Below, piece by piece: positions 18,221-27,900 of a stretch of DNA of 64,000 bases. Made by a program: the position numbers and the translations under genes. The stretch is from Tamaricihabitans halophyticus (lineage in GTDB: Bacteria > Actinomycetota > Actinomycetes > Mycobacteriales > Pseudonocardiaceae), in NCBI RefSeq assembly GCF_004340875.1, contig NZ_SLXQ01000013.1, positions 1 through 64,000 on the forward strand. Direction: 5' to 3'. Below the pieces are notes generated by a model. The model saw nothing but the letters and a program-made list of their open reading frames with translations, searched no databases and had not been told where the DNA came from. Positions within the stretch are counted from its first letter, which is position 1, and each line of letters starts with the position of its first letter.

Positions 18221-19321
18221 GTGAACGTCGATATCGCTGCGCTGCGGGCGATCGAGCGCGACAAGGACATTCCCTTCGAGACCGTGCTCGGCGCGATCGA
18301 AAGCGCGCTGCTCACCGCGTACAAGCACACCGAGGGCCACCATCCGCACGCCAAGATCGATATCGACCGGAAAACCGGCTTCGTTCGGGTGCTTGCCCAT
18401 GAACTCGGCCCGGACGGCGAGATCACCGAGGAATGGGACGACACCCCGGAGGGCTTCGGGCGCATCGCGGCGACCACCGCACGGCAGGTGATCCTGCAGC
18501 GGTTGCGCGACGCCGAGCACGAGAAGACCTTCGGCGAGTTCTCCACAAAGGAAGGCGAGATCATCGCCGGGGTGATCCAGCGGGACGCGAAGGCGAACTC
18601 GCGTGGCGTGGTGATCGTCCAGGTCGGCGACACCGAAGGCGTGCTCCCCGCGGGTGAGCAGGTGCCGGGGGAGAGCTACCAGCACGGTAGCCGGATCAAG
18701 TGCTACGTGCTCACCGTCAGCAGGGGGATGCGCGGCCCGCAGATCACGCTTTCCCGTACGCACCCGAACCTGGTGCGAAAGCTGTTCGCGTTGGAGGTAC
18801 CGGAGATCGCGGACGGGACCGTGGAGATACCGACCGTCGCGCGGGAAGCGGGGCACCGGTCGAAGATCGCGGTTCGCTCCACGGTGCAGGGCGTCAACCC
18901 GAAGGGCGCGTGCATCGGGCCGATGGGCGCCAGGGTGCGCAACGTGATGAGTGAGCTGGGCGGGGAGAAGATCGACATCATCGACTACTCGGATGATCCG
19001 GCCGAGTTCGTCGGGAATGCGCTCTCGCCCGCAAAGGTTGTTTCGGTACGGGTTATCGACGAGCGAGCCAAGACGGCGCGGGTGGTGGTACCGGACTTTC
19101 AGCTCTCCCTGGCAATCGGCAAGGAAGGGCAGAACGCCCGGCTGGCCGCGCGGCTCACCGGCTGGCGGATCGATATCCGTAGCGACGCGGTTCCGGACAG
19201 TGTTGCCCATCAGGTGGGTGCGCACCCTGGGGAAACGCCGCCGGAAGTGCCCGGCGGGGTGGCCAGTGACGAAGGTGACATCGGTTCCGCGCCGGCTGCG
19301 ACATCCGGTTCCGCCGACTGA
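18221..19321 (+). CDS. nusA: Transcription termination/antitermination factor NusA
   Basis: This 366-residue NusA binds RNA polymerase and RNA and controls pausing, termination and rRNA antitermination. Domains in order are the N-terminal RNAP-binding domain (1-110), the S1 domain (about 115-185; [17 protein letters not shown]), KH1 (about 225-290; [15 protein letters not shown]) and KH2 (about 290-345; [19 protein letters not shown]). The acidic C-terminal repeats of proteobacteria are absent, as is normal in actinobacteria. It starts at a GTG immediately after the rimP stop. Confidence 0.97.
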   Translation: MNVDIAALRAIERDKDIPFETVLGAIESALLTAYKHTEGHHPHAKIDIDRKTGFVRVLAHELGPDGEITEEWDDTPEGFGRIAATTARQVILQRLRDAEHEKTFGEFSTKEGEIIAGVIQRDAKANSRGVVIVQVGDTEGVLPAGEQVPGESYQHGSRIKCYVLTVSRGMRGPQITLSRTHPNLVRKLFALEVPEIADGTVEIPTVAREAGHRSKIAVRSTVQGVNPKGACIGPMGARVRNVMSELGGEKIDIIDYSDDPAEFVGNALSPAKVVSVRVIDERAKTARVVVPDFQLSLAIGKEGQNARLAARLTGWRIDIRSDAVPDSVAHQVGAHPGETPPEVPGGVASDEGDIGSAPAATSGSAD

Positions 19322-19344
19322 GGCGCCGGACGATAGACTTAGGT

Positions 19345-19656
19345 GTGGTTCGACGTCCACGATCGGCAGCCGCGCGTCCTGAACACGTCACTGGTCCGGT
19401 TCGGACATGTATCGGCTGCCGCGCGCGGGTGTCGAACCAGGAGCTGCTGCGGGTGGTTGCGGACGGCGAGGCTGCTGTTGTAGATCAGTATCGGCGCCGC
19501 ACCGGGCGTGGTGTGTGGTTGCATCCCAGTCCGGACTGCCTGGCCGCCGCTGAGAAGCGCAAGGCGTTCGCGCGAGGATTACGGGTCTCGCGAGCGCTCG
19601 ACGTGGACGGCGTTCGGCAATGGGTGGCGCGGCACGCTCAGCGGGATCGGGTATAG
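19345..19656 (+). CDS. ylxR: YlxR family RNA-binding protein (DUF448)
   Basis: This 103-residue protein has the YlxR hallmark RTCIGCRARVSNQELLRVV followed by GRGVWLHPSPDCLAAAEKRKAF. YlxR proteins are small RNA-binding proteins encoded between nusA and infB; a role in regulating transcription or RNase P has been proposed. It starts with GTG, 23 bp after nusA, in the operon. Confidence 0.93.
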   Translation: MVRRPRSAAARPEHVTGPVRTCIGCRARVSNQELLRVVADGEAAVVDQYRRRTGRGVWLHPSPDCLAAAEKRKAFARGLRVSRALDVDGVRQWVARHAQRDRV

Positions 19657-19856
19657 CGATACCTCGGCCGAACGATGGTGGCCGTGGTCATGCCCGGGAA
19701 CGTGACAGTTGGCGCGGGACCTTCCCGTGTCGAGTAGGAACCAAGGAAGCAGGTCGACCCGTCATGAGTCAGCCGTGAAGCTGAAGCCATGAACGCGCGA
19801 CGATAAGACGAGGTCGAGCGGGTACTTGCCGCCGGCCTCAGCGGACGAGGAGAGCA

Positions 19857-22800
19857 GTGGCAGGCAAGGCCCGTGTGCACGAGCTCGCGAAAGAGCTCGG
19901 TGTTACGAGTAAGGAAGTACTCGCGAAGCTGCAGGAGCAAGGCGAGTACGTGAAATCAGCATCGTCGACGGTCGAGGCGCCGGTAGCGCGCCGGCTGCGG
20001 GATGCCTTCCCCGGCGCCGGCAAGGCGGAGGGCAAGGGCAAATCGCGGGGTAAACCCGCCCCGAGCAAGGCCGCGGAAAGCAATGGCTCGGCCGTGTCAG
20101 CCGAGCCAGCGCCGGCCGAACCCGTGGCAGCCGAACCGGCGGCGTCGAGTGCGGCGGAATCCGTCGTGGAGAGCAAGCCGCGAGCGGTCGCGCCCAAGCC
20201 GGGACCGCGGCCAGGCCCGCGTAAGCCGGCCGAGAGCCCGAAGCAGGAAAGCCAGGACGTGCCCGACACCAAGGGTGGCCAGGAAGCGCCGGCCGCGCAG
20301 GCAACCGAACAGCAGCCGGCGGCCGCCGCCGATTCCTCGGATGGTGGCCAGGCGGATGGCGGCCAGGCTGATGGTGGTCAGTCCAAGGGTGGTGACGCCG
20401 GCGCCGTGGTGCCGCCGAAACCACAGGGACCCAAGCCTGGCCCGAAGCCAGGTCCGCGTGCTCCCCGGGTCGGCAACAACCCGTTCGGGGTTGGCGCGGG
20501 GTCCGCGCCGCAGCGGCAAGCACCGCCGCAGCGGCAGGGCGGTCAGCAGGGCGAGCGTTCTGGCCGGCAGGGCGGTGGCGGCGAAGCCCGTCCGGCCGCG
20601 GGACAGCGTGGCGGCGCGCCGAGTGGCGGTCCGCGGCCTTCGCCTGGCTCGATGCCACCCCGGCCGAACCCAGGCATGATGCCGGCCAAGCCGGCTCGTG
20701 GTGGTCCTGGCGGCGGTGGCCCCGGTGGCGGTCGCGGTCGTGGCGGCCCTGGCGGCGGCGGTCCCGGTGGCGGTAGGCCAGGCGCTGGTCCACGCGGTGG
20801 CGGCGGTGGCCGTCCCGGTGGTCCCGGTGGTGGCGGCGGCCGTCCCGGCGGCGGTCCAGGTACCGGTGGTCCCGGTGGTCCCCCCAGCGGTGGCGGCGGG
20901 TTCCGCGGCGGCGGTCGTGGTGGTCCCGGCGGTCGTGGTGGCGCGGCTGGCGCGTTTGGTCGCCCCGGCGGTCCCTCCAAGAAGGGGCGTAAGTCGAAGC
21001 GGCAGAAGCGCCAGGAGTACATGGACAACATGCAGGCGCCTTCGGTCGGCGGCGTCCGCCTGCCCAAGGGCTCCGGCGAGACGATCCGGCTGCCGCGCGG
21101 TGCTTCGCTGACCGACTTCGCGGAGAAGATCAACGCCAACCCGGCCTCGCTGGTGCAGGTGCTTTTCCACCTCGGCGAGATGGTCACGGCGACCCAGTCG
21201 GTCTCCGACGACGTGCTCGAACTGCTCGGCACCGAGATGAACTACCAGGTGCAGGTGGTCAGTCCGGAAGAGGAAGACCGCGAACTGCTCGAGTCCTTCG
21301 ACATCACCTACGGCGAGGACGCGGGTAGCGACGAGGACCTCGCGGTGCGGCCGCCGGTAGTGACCGTGATGGGTCACGTCGACCACGGTAAGACCAGGTT
21401 GCTGGACACCATCCGGAAGACCAAGGTCGCCGAGGGCGAGGCCGGCGGGATCACCCAGCACATCGGTGCCTACCAGGTAGAAACCGAGCTGGAGGGCGCC
21501 CCTCGGCTGATCACCTTCATCGACACCCCTGGTCACGAGGCGTTCACCGCGATGCGTGCCCGTGGTGCGAGTTCCACGGATATCGCGGTGATCTTGGTCG
21601 CCGCGGACGACGGCGTGATGCCGCAGACCGTGGAGGCGATCAACCACGCGCAGGCCGCGGGCGCGCCGATCGTGGTGGCGATCAACAAGATCGACGTGGA
21701 AGGTGCGAATCCGGACAAGATCCGCCAGCAGCTCACCGAGTACGGGCTGGTCGCCGAGGAGTACGGCGGCGACACGATGTGCGTGGAGATCGCGGCGAAG
21801 CCGGGGATCAACATCGACAAGCTGCTCGAGGCGATCCTGCTGACCGCGGACGCCACGCTGGACCTGCGGGCCAACCCGAATATGGAGGCCCAGGGTGTGG
21901 CGATCGAGGCGCATCTGGACCGCGGGCGTGGTCCGGTGGCCACCGTCCTCGTGCAGCGCGGCACGCTGCGCGTCGGGGACTCGATCGTGGCCGGCGACGC
22001 GCACGGCAGGGTGCGGCGGATGGTCGACGAGTACAACGAGGACGTGAAGGAGGCGACCCCGTCGCGGCCGGTGCAGGTCATCGGGTTCACCTCGGTGCCA
22101 GGCGCGGGTGACACGTTCCTGGTCGTCGACGAGGACCGGGTGGCACGGCAGATCGCCGAGCGGCGGCAGGCCCGTACGCGTAACGCGCTCAACGCGCAGA
22201 AGCGCAAGCGGGTCAGCCTCGAGGACCTGGACTCCGCGTTGAAGGAGACCAGCCAGCTCAACCTGATCATCAAGGGTGACAACTCGGGTACCGTCGAGGC
22301 ACTCGAGACCGCGCTGATGAAGATCGAGGTTGGCGACGAGGTCGAGCTCAAGGTCATCCACCGTGGCGTCGGTGGGATCACCGAAGGCGATATCAACCTG
22401 GCGATCGCGGACAACGTGATCGTGATGGGCTTCAACGTCCGCGCGGACGGCAAGGCCACCGAGCTGGCCAACCGCGAGGGCGTGGATGTGCGCTACTACA
22501 CGGTGATCTACCAGGCGATCGAGGAGATCGAGAATGCCCTGAAGGGCATGCTCAAGCCGGAGTACGAGGAGGTGGAGCTCGGCAAGGCCGAGGTCCGCGA
22601 GGTGTTCAAGTCCTCGAAGTTCGGCACGATCGCTGGTTGCCGGGTGACCGCTGGCGAGATCCGGCGCAACGCGAAGGCCAGGCTGCTGCGGGACAACGTG
22701 GTTGTCGCGGAGAACCTGCCGGTCAAGTCGCTGCGCCGGTTCAAGGACGACGTGGTCGAGGTCAGGGACGGCTTCGAGTGTGGTCTCACGCTGGGTTCGT

Positions 22801-22865
22801 ACGCCGATATCAAGGTGGACGACGTGGTGGAGACCTACGAGATGCGCGAGAAGCCGCGCGCCTGA
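19857..22865 (+). CDS. infB: Translation initiation factor IF-2
   Basis: This 1002-residue GTPase places initiator tRNA on the ribosome. The N-terminus has the IF2_N motif ([19 protein letters not shown]), then a long Ala/Pro/Gln region and a glycine-rich stretch (about 280-370) of GGGPGGG/GRGGP repeats. The G domain follows with GHVDHGKT (about 505-512), DTPGH (about 554) and NKID (about 609), then domains II-IV. The glycine-rich part is typical of actinobacterial IF-2 but is longer than usual. The start is GTG with GGAGAG upstream. The 200-bp gap after ylxR shows only a short GGGA/TCCC hairpin. Confidence 0.97.
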   Translation: MAGKARVHELAKELGVTSKEVLAKLQEQGEYVKSASSTVEAPVARRLRDAFPGAGKAEGKGKSRGKPAPSKAAESNGSAVSAEPAPAEPVAAEPAASSAAESVVESKPRAVAPKPGPRPGPRKPAESPKQESQDVPDTKGGQEAPAAQATEQQPAAAADSSDGGQADGGQADGGQSKGGDAGAVVPPKPQGPKPGPKPGPRAPRVGNNPFGVGAGSAPQRQAPPQRQGGQQGERSGRQGGGGEARPAAGQRGGAPSGGPRPSPGSMPPRPNPGMMPAKPARGGPGGGGPGGGRGRGGPGGGGPGGGRPGAGPRGGGGGRPGGPGGGGGRPGGGPGTGGPGGPPSGGGGFRGGGRGGPGGRGGAAGAFGRPGGPSKKGRKSKRQKRQEYMDNMQAPSVGGVRLPKGSGETIRLPRGASLTDFAEKINANPASLVQVLFHLGEMVTATQSVSDDVLELLGTEMNYQVQVVSPEEEDRELLESFDITYGEDAGSDEDLAVRPPVVTVMGHVDHGKTRLLDTIRKTKVAEGEAGGITQHIGAYQVETELEGAPRLITFIDTPGHEAFTAMRARGASSTDIAVILVAADDGVMPQTVEAINHAQAAGAPIVVAINKIDVEGANPDKIRQQLTEYGLVAEEYGGDTMCVEIAAKPGINIDKLLEAILLTADATLDLRANPNMEAQGVAIEAHLDRGRGPVATVLVQRGTLRVGDSIVAGDAHGRVRRMVDEYNEDVKEATPSRPVQVIGFTSVPGAGDTFLVVDEDRVARQIAERRQARTRNALNAQKRKRVSLEDLDSALKETSQLNLIIKGDNSGTVEALETALMKIEVGDEVELKVIHRGVGGITEGDINLAIADNVIVMGFNVRADGKATELANREGVDVRYYTVIYQAIEEIENALKGMLKPEYEEVELGKAEVREVFKSSKFGTIAGCRVTAGEIRRNAKARLLRDNVVVAENLPVKSLRRFKDDVVEVRDGFECGLTLGSYADIKVDDVVETYEMREKPRA

Positions 22866-22956
22866 GTGACGCCTGCCGGGGGTTCGGTCTGCGGACCGCG
22901 CCCCCGGCACCGGCCACAGTTTCCAGAAAACCACTACTCATCACCGGTGATGCCCC

Positions 22957-23253
22957 GTGTATGTCGGTGCGCTCGAGCTGGATGTGCTGCTCGGAGACGT
23001 GCATTCGCTGAAGCAGAAGCGCTCGGTGGTGCGCCCGGTGCTCGCCGAACTGCGTCGCCGGTTCGAGGTGTCGGTTGCCGAGGCCGGCTACGCCGAACTG
23101 CATCGGCGGAGCCTGATCGGCGTAGCGGCGATCGCCAGGGACGCGGCACATGTGCGCGAACTGCTCGACTCCTGCGAGCGACTGGTAGCCGCGCGTCCCG
23201 AGCTGGAGCTGCTCTCCGCGCGAGAGCGCTGGCTCGGGCCCGACGATGAGTAA
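22957..23253 (+). CDS. DUF503 (YlxP-like) small protein
   Basis: This 98-residue protein has the DUF503 pattern: YVGALELDVLLGDVHSLKQKRSVVRPVLAELRRRF, cut here into two parts at the KQKR turn, then FEVSVAEAGYAELHRR and an ERWL end. The ferredoxin-like fold is often found in the nusA-infB-rbfA operon of Firmicutes and actinobacteria. Its function is not established. It starts at a GTG between infB and rbfA. Confidence 0.88.
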   Translation: MYVGALELDVLLGDVHSLKQKRSVVRPVLAELRRRFEVSVAEAGYAELHRRSLIGVAAIARDAAHVRELLDSCERLVAARPELELLSARERWLGPDDE

Positions 23254-23290
23254 ATGATCGAGTGCAGGACCTTAAGTAAAGGAGAAGGTC

Positions 23291-23767
23291 GTGGCCGACC
23301 AGGCCCGCGCCCGCAAGCTGGCCAAACGTATTGCCCAGATCGTGGCGTCCTCGCTGGAGCACGAGGTGAAGGATCCCCGCATCAGCCGGGTGACCGTGAC
23401 CGACGCCAAGATCACCGCGGATCTACGGGACGCAACGGTGTACTACACGGTGCTCGGCGAGCAGCTGGATGCCGAACCGGACTTCCCCGGCGCCGCGGCG
23501 GCGCTGGAGTCGGCGAAGGGTGTGCTGCGCTCCCGGGTCGGTCAGGGCACCGGCGTGCGGTTCACGCCGACGCTGACCTTCGTCGCGGACACCGTGCCGG
23601 ATGGTGCGCGGCGGATCGATGAGCTGCTTGAACAGGCCCGCGAAGCCGACGCCGAAGTGGCAAGGCAAGCCACCAACGCACAACCTGCCGGCGAGGCCGA
23701 CCCGTACCGCACCTCGCCTGAGGATGTCCCAGACGCCGAGGACGCAGCGGACTCCGAGGCTCGCTAA
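23291..23767 (+). CDS. rbfA: Ribosome-binding factor A
   Basis: This 158-residue protein is RbfA, a cold-shock 30S maturation factor with a KH-like fold. Visible signs are [47 protein letters not shown], and [13 protein letters not shown], then an acidic C-terminal extension ([12 protein letters not shown]). The GTG at 23291 has AGGAGAAGG upstream. Its TAA stop is the first part of a dispersed repeat (23760-23788). Confidence 0.95.
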   Translation: MADQARARKLAKRIAQIVASSLEHEVKDPRISRVTVTDAKITADLRDATVYYTVLGEQLDAEPDFPGAAAALESAKGVLRSRVGQGTGVRFTPTLTFVADTVPDGARRIDELLEQAREADAEVARQATNAQPAGEADPYRTSPEDVPDAEDAADSEAR

Positions 23768-23788
23768 CCTTAAAGAACGCGATTACGG
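23760..23788. repeat. Dispersed repeat, CTCGCTAACC...AAAGAACGCG type
   Basis: The sequence reads CTCGCTAACCTTAAAG then AACGCGATTACGG. The rbfA stop TAA lies inside it. Near-identical blocks occur at 29255 and, inverted, at 38140-38163, and split by the IS110 element at 48773/50086. Confidence 0.75.
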
Positions 23789-23808
23789 TGCGTGTGCGTA
23801 CTGGGTGG

Positions 23809-24846
23809 TTAGCTCGCGGGTTTGTGCGCCAGCACCAGGTTACGGGTGATCGCCTGGTCCACCCGGTGCGCGAAGTCGAGTTCGGCGTGCCGGATCTCGA
23901 AGCCCGCAGCTGCCAGCAGCTGGTGCAGGTCATCGGTGCGCAGCACGTAGGTGTTCCAGGAGATCCCGATCGCCCCGCCGGGACGAAGTAGCTCGGCCCA
24001 CTGCGGGATCGCTTCGGCGAGCAGCTCGGCAGGGCGACGGGCCGGCGCGGCGCCAGCCGCCCGCCTGCTGCCATGTTGCACCCCGTACGGCGCGTCGGTG
24101 ACGATCAGATCGAATTCGCGCGGGCGGAAATGCTCGGCACACCGCGTCGTGTCCGCGTGCACGAACCGCAAATGCTGGGTCTGGCCGGCCTTGTAGGCGT
24201 CCTTGTCCGCGGCGAACTCGACTTCCAGGTGCTTGCCAAGGGTGACCTTGTTCCGCCGGATCTGTCCGGACGTGGCGCGGTGTTTGATCCGCTTGTTCTT
24301 CAGCCAGGTACGGAGAAACCGTTCGTACTCCTCGAAATCCTTTGTCGCCAGGTCCATCCCGGACGCGTCGCCGCCGTACATGATCGCCTGGTTCAGCGTC
24401 GTTCCCCTGCCGCACATGGGATCGAACACCCGCAGCGGTTTGTCCAGCAACTCGGCCGGCCGGTCCGTGCTGAGCGCGGTGGTGTTGAACAGCAGTTTGG
24501 TGAACAGCTCGTTGGTCTTACCCGAATACTTCTGGATGGTCAGCAGATCCGAGTCGTACCGGTCCAGCCGGCGCACCGTGATGGGCCGCAGCGCGTCCTC
24601 GGTCACCTCGAACAACGCGTACAGCGAGGACAGATTGGACAGATAGGCGACGTCCCGCTCGGTGAGCCGTCCGGTATGGAACGTGAGGTAGTCCACGCCA
24701 CCGATGGTTTCCTCGGCGACGTTCTCGATGGTCCCTTCCAACACCGTGCCACCGAAGACCGCCAGCTCGGCGCGCATCAGCTGCACCGAGTTGGCCGTAT
24801 ACACCCGGTTCGCGGCTGGCAGGACGAGGATCGCGTACTTCTGCAT
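23809..24846 (-). CDS. SAM-dependent RNA (tRNA guanosine-type) methyltransferase, Trm11-like
   Basis: This 345-residue protein has an N-terminal domain with a THUMP-like feel (KYAILVLPAANRVYTANS...) and a Rossmann methyltransferase domain with FDPMCGRGTTLNQA (SAM binding) and LIVTDAPYGVQHG, a D-A-P-Y version of the D/N-P-P-Y catalytic motif. The pattern fits the Trm11/TrmG10 group that methylates guanine N2 in tRNA. The Asp-Ala-Pro-Tyr form is also seen in such tRNA enzymes, so the target is likely tRNA, by inference. Start ATG 24846. It is divergent from nrnA. Confidence 0.82.
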   Translation of the reverse strand: MQKYAILVLPAANRVYTANSVQLMRAELAVFGGTVLEGTIENVAEETIGGVDYLTFHTGRLTERDVAYLSNLSSLYALFEVTEDALRPITVRRLDRYDSDLLTIQKYSGKTNELFTKLLFNTTALSTDRPAELLDKPLRVFDPMCGRGTTLNQAIMYGGDASGMDLATKDFEEYERFLRTWLKNKRIKHRATSGQIRRNKVTLGKHLEVEFAADKDAYKAGQTQHLRFVHADTTRCAEHFRPREFDLIVTDAPYGVQHGSRRAAGAAPARRPAELLAEAIPQWAELLRPGGAIGISWNTYVLRTDDLHQLLAAAGFEIRHAELDFAHRVDQAITRNLVLAHKPAS

Positions 24847-24965
24847 GGCTGGGCACACTCACGAATTCAAGATGGCGGTTCGAACCGGACTGACGAGCGT
24901 GCGCGATGTTACCTGGCTGCTACCTGACTGCTTTAGCGTCGCCCGGCACGCGTAACTTGCACCCC

Positions 24966-25964
24966 GTGGATGAACTGGAACAGCGGCTGCGGGTGGCTGC
25001 CGACGTGTTGACCGATGCCCGGGACGTCACGCTGCTCGCGCATGTGAAACCGGATGCGGACACCTTCGGCAGCGCGGTGGCACTGGGCTTGGCGCTGCGT
25101 GGCCGTGGCGCCACCGTCCGGGTGTCTTTCGCCGATCCGGCGGACGGGGTGCCGGAAACGCTGCGTTGCCTGGATTCCTCCGGTTTGGCGGTGCTGCCGG
25201 ACGAACTTCCGGAAACTCCCGAAGTCCTGGTCGTGCTGGACACCGGCAGCCTGGGGCGACTTGGTTCGCTCGCCGGGCAGGTGCACGCGACCCGTGCCGC
25301 CGGTCGGCCGGTGGTGGTGCTCGATCACCACGCCTCCAACCCGGGTTACGGCACGCATAACGTCGTGGACGAGAACGCCGAGGCGACCGCGGTGCTGGTG
25401 CTCGCACTGCTCGACGAGCTGGGCGTACAGCTGGACGAGCCGATCGCCAGGGGCCTCTACGCCGGGCTGATGACCGACACCAGTTCGTTCCGCAGGGCCA
25501 CCCCCGCGACGCACGCGATGGCCGGGCGACTGCTCGAGGCCGGCGTGAACCCGGACGAGCTGGGTAGGCAGCTGGTGGACAACCTGCCGTTCAGCTGGCT
25601 GGGCGAGCTGGCCACGGTGCTTGGCACGGCGCGCTACGAACCGGCGGTGCTGGATGGCTTGGGCCTGGTACACGCCGTGGTGCCGATCGAGATCACCGCG
25701 CGCGCTCGGATGGACGATGTGGAGACCGTGGTCGACCTGCTGCGGGCAACCAACGAGGCCGAGGTCGCGGTGGTGCTCAAGGAGATGCGGGCGGGGGAGT
25801 TCACCGTCTCGCTGCGGGCGAAATCGCGCGTGGATGTTCGCTCGGCCGCGCAATCCCTCGGTGGCGGCGGCCATCGGCTGGCCGCGGGCTGCACGTTGAC
25901 CGGTACGGCCGAATCGGTACTCGACGACCTGCGAACCGCGCTCGCCGCGGCTGAACGGCTGTGA
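24966..25964 (+). CDS. DHH/DHHA1 phosphoesterase, NrnA-like
   Basis: This 332-residue protein is a DHH family phosphoesterase of the NrnA type, which degrades nano-RNA and, in mycobacteria, dephosphorylates pAp or pGpG. Visible motifs are LLAHVKPDADTFGSAVAL (metal ligands), VVLDTGS, VVVLDHHASN (DHH near residue 120), MTDTSSF, and the C-terminal DHHA1 end GGGGHRLAAGC. It is the counterpart of Rv2837c. The GTG at 24966 is chosen because the ATG four bases later is out of frame. It overlaps dinF by four bases (GTGA), so the two are translated together. Confidence 0.93.
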   Translation: MDELEQRLRVAADVLTDARDVTLLAHVKPDADTFGSAVALGLALRGRGATVRVSFADPADGVPETLRCLDSSGLAVLPDELPETPEVLVVLDTGSLGRLGSLAGQVHATRAAGRPVVVLDHHASNPGYGTHNVVDENAEATAVLVLALLDELGVQLDEPIARGLYAGLMTDTSSFRRATPATHAMAGRLLEAGVNPDELGRQLVDNLPFSWLGELATVLGTARYEPAVLDGLGLVHAVVPIEITARARMDDVETVVDLLRATNEAEVAVVLKEMRAGEFTVSLRAKSRVDVRSAAQSLGGGGHRLAAGCTLTGTAESVLDDLRTALAAAERL

Positions 25965-27319
25965 GCGCGCAGGACACCGGGCCACCTCAACCGGAAGAAG
26001 CGACCCCATCGGACGGCGCGCCGTTGCGGCGGGTACTCAAGCTGGCGTTTCCCGCGCTCGGCGTGCTCGCGGCCGAACCGCTCTACCTGCTCGTCGATAC
26101 CGCGGTCGTCGGGCATCTTGGCGCGCTGCCGCTCGCCGCGCTCGCCGTCGGCGGGGTCGTGCTCGCGCAGGTATCCACCCAGCTGACCTTCCTTTCCTAC
26201 GGCACGACGGCCCGCACCGCGCGGTTGTTCGGCGCCGGCCGGCGCAGCGAAGCCGTCGCCGAAGGGGTGCAGGCAACCTGGCTCGCGGTCTTTGTCGGAC
26301 TGGTCGTGCTGCTGGTGGGACAGCTACTCGCCGCGCCGATCGCGAGCCTGCTCTCCGGCAGCGAGGAGATCGCGGAGAGTTCGGTTCGCTGGCTGCGGAT
26401 CGCGCTGTTCGGCGCGCCACTGATCCTGATCACGATGGCCGGTAACGGCTGGATGCGCGGCGTGCAGGACGCCGTGCGCCCGCTGCGCTACGTGCTTGCC
26501 GGAAACGCGATCTCCGCCGTGCTGTGCCCGATCCTGGTGTATCCGGTTGGCTGGGGGCTGGAAGGTTCGGCCGTGGCCAATGTGGTCGCGCAGGTGATCT
26601 CGGCGGGGCTGTTCATTCGGGCGCTGCTCGTCGAACGCGGTCGTGGCGTCTCGTTGCGGCCGAAACCGGCGGTGATGCGCGCGCAGCTGGGCCTCGGCAG
26701 GGACCTGGTGTTGCGCAGCCTGGCCTTCCAGGCCTGTTTCGTCTCCGCGGCCGCGGTCGCCGCGCGAACCTCGACCGAAGCGGTCGGCGCGCATCAGGTG
26801 GTGCTTCAGCTGTGGACGTTCCTCTCCCTGGTGCTCGACTCGCTGGCCATCGCCGCACAGTCGCTGGTAGGCGCCGCGCTCGGCGCGAGGGCAGGGGATC
26901 AGGCGCGGCGGATGGCCGGTCAGATCGCCAGGTACGGGCTGGTTTTCGGCTGCGGGCTCGGCGTGCTGTTCGCCGCGGTATCCGGCGTACTGCCCAGGGT
27001 GTTCACCGCCGACGCGGGCGTACTCGCGGAGATCCCGAACGCCTGGTGGTTCTTCGTCGCGCTACAGCCGATCGCCGGTCTGGTGTTCGCCCTGGACGGG
27101 GTGCTGCTCGGCGCGGCCGACGCGGCGTTCCTGCGCACCGCGACATTGCTCAGCGCCGCGACCGGGTTCCTGCCGATGATCTGGCTCTCGCTTGCCTTTG
27201 GCTGGGGACTGCTCGGCATCTGGAGCGGGCTCGCGCTGTTCATGGTGTTGCGGATGGGCGCCGTACTCGGCCGGATACGTTCCGGCAAATGGGCGGTGCT
27301 TGGCGCCGTGCGCGGCTAA
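25961..27319 (+). CDS. dinF: MATE family efflux protein, DinF-like
   Basis: This 452-residue protein has about twelve membrane spans and the MATE/DinF pattern (LKLAFPALGVLAAEPLYLLVDTAVVGHLG, and APLILITMAGNGWMRGVQD). MATE proteins export drugs or toxic compounds using proton or sodium flow. It matches Rv2836c in order and shares a GTGA start-stop overlap with the nrnA-like gene. Its stop lies inside the hairpin shared with the convergent pncA. Confidence 0.93.
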   Translation: MSAQDTGPPQPEEATPSDGAPLRRVLKLAFPALGVLAAEPLYLLVDTAVVGHLGALPLAALAVGGVVLAQVSTQLTFLSYGTTARTARLFGAGRRSEAVAEGVQATWLAVFVGLVVLLVGQLLAAPIASLLSGSEEIAESSVRWLRIALFGAPLILITMAGNGWMRGVQDAVRPLRYVLAGNAISAVLCPILVYPVGWGLEGSAVANVVAQVISAGLFIRALLVERGRGVSLRPKPAVMRAQLGLGRDLVLRSLAFQACFVSAAAVAARTSTEAVGAHQVVLQLWTFLSLVLDSLAIAAQSLVGAALGARAGDQARRMAGQIARYGLVFGCGLGVLFAAVSGVLPRVFTADAGVLAEIPNAWWFFVALQPIAGLVFALDGVLLGAADAAFLRTATLLSAATGFLPMIWLSLAFGWGLLGIWSGLALFMVLRMGAVLGRIRSGKWAVLGAVRG

Positions 27320-27330
27320 CGCCGGTTAGC
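27315..27330. terminator. Hairpin holding both convergent stop codons
   Basis: GCTAAC (27315-27320) and GTTAGC (27325-27330) pair around GCCG. The dinF TAA is in the left arm and the pncA stop is in the right arm (TTA on this strand). It is short for a terminator, so it may need flanking structure. The GCTAAC core is the same as in the dispersed repeat family. Confidence 0.6.
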
Positions 27331-27886
27331 GGCCGGCCACGGTCGGCGTGCCGACGAGTTCGACTCCGGCCGCGCGCAGCTCGGCAAGGGCGGCGGTCAC
27401 CGTGGGTTCGGCGACACCCGCGGTCATATCGAGTAGCACGGTGGCGGCAAAGCCTTCGCGTACCGCGTCCAGCGCGGTGGCCCGTACACAGTGGTCGGTC
27501 GCGATGCCGACGATGTCCACCTCGTGTACTTCGTTGGCACGCAGCCAGAAAGCCAGTTCACCGCCTTCGAAACCGGAGTATCCGGCGGAAAAACGTCCTT
27601 TGGAGACCACGAGGTCGAGCGGGGTCACATCCAGCTCGGGATGGAACGACGCGCCAGGCGTGCCGGCCAGACAATGCTGCGGCCAGGAATCCACGAAGTC
27701 CGGCTGCGCACTGAAATGCGCGCCGGGATCGATGTGGTAGTCCCGCGTTGCCGCCACCCGGTGATAGCCGGTGCGCGCCAGGTGCTCGCTGATCCGCACG
27801 GCCACCGCCGCGCCGCCGGAGACCGCGAGCGCGCCGCCCTCACAGAAGTCGTTCTGCACGTCCACCACGATCAGTGCGGTGCTCAT
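27326..27886 (-). CDS. pncA: Nicotinamidase / pyrazinamidase
   Basis: This 186-residue isochorismatase-fold enzyme deamidates nicotinamide to nicotinate. The catalytic triad is D9 (VVDVQNDF), K96 (VSKGRF) and C133 (ATDHCVRATA). The metal ligands are D49, H51, H57 and H71, and the cis-peptide region is GIATDH. These match M. tuberculosis PncA. The ATG at 27886 places D9 at the normal distance from the start. It sits 14 bp behind pncB, so both are likely one salvage operon. Confidence 0.95.
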   Translation of the reverse strand: MSTALIVVDVQNDFCEGGALAVSGGAAVAVRISEHLARTGYHRVAATRDYHIDPGAHFSAQPDFVDSWPQHCLAGTPGASFHPELDVTPLDLVVSKGRFSAGYSGFEGGELAFWLRANEVHEVDIVGIATDHCVRATALDAVREGFAATVLLDMTAGVAEPTVTAALAELRAAGVELVGTPTVAGR

Positions 27887-27900
27887 GGAGCCGAACCTAC

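Noticed and set aside
20697-20945. CRISPR-like repeat array
   Set aside because: The GGTGGTCCCGG-type repeats are the coding sequence for the Gly/Pro-rich part of IF-2, with no spacers. No CRISPR array was seen elsewhere.
20097-22934. A 945-codon open frame antisense to infB
   Set aside because: It is a shadow of the high-GC infB gene, with His/Arg/Thr-rich translation and no family motif. The glycine-rich repeats of infB make a threonine/alanine-rich mirror.
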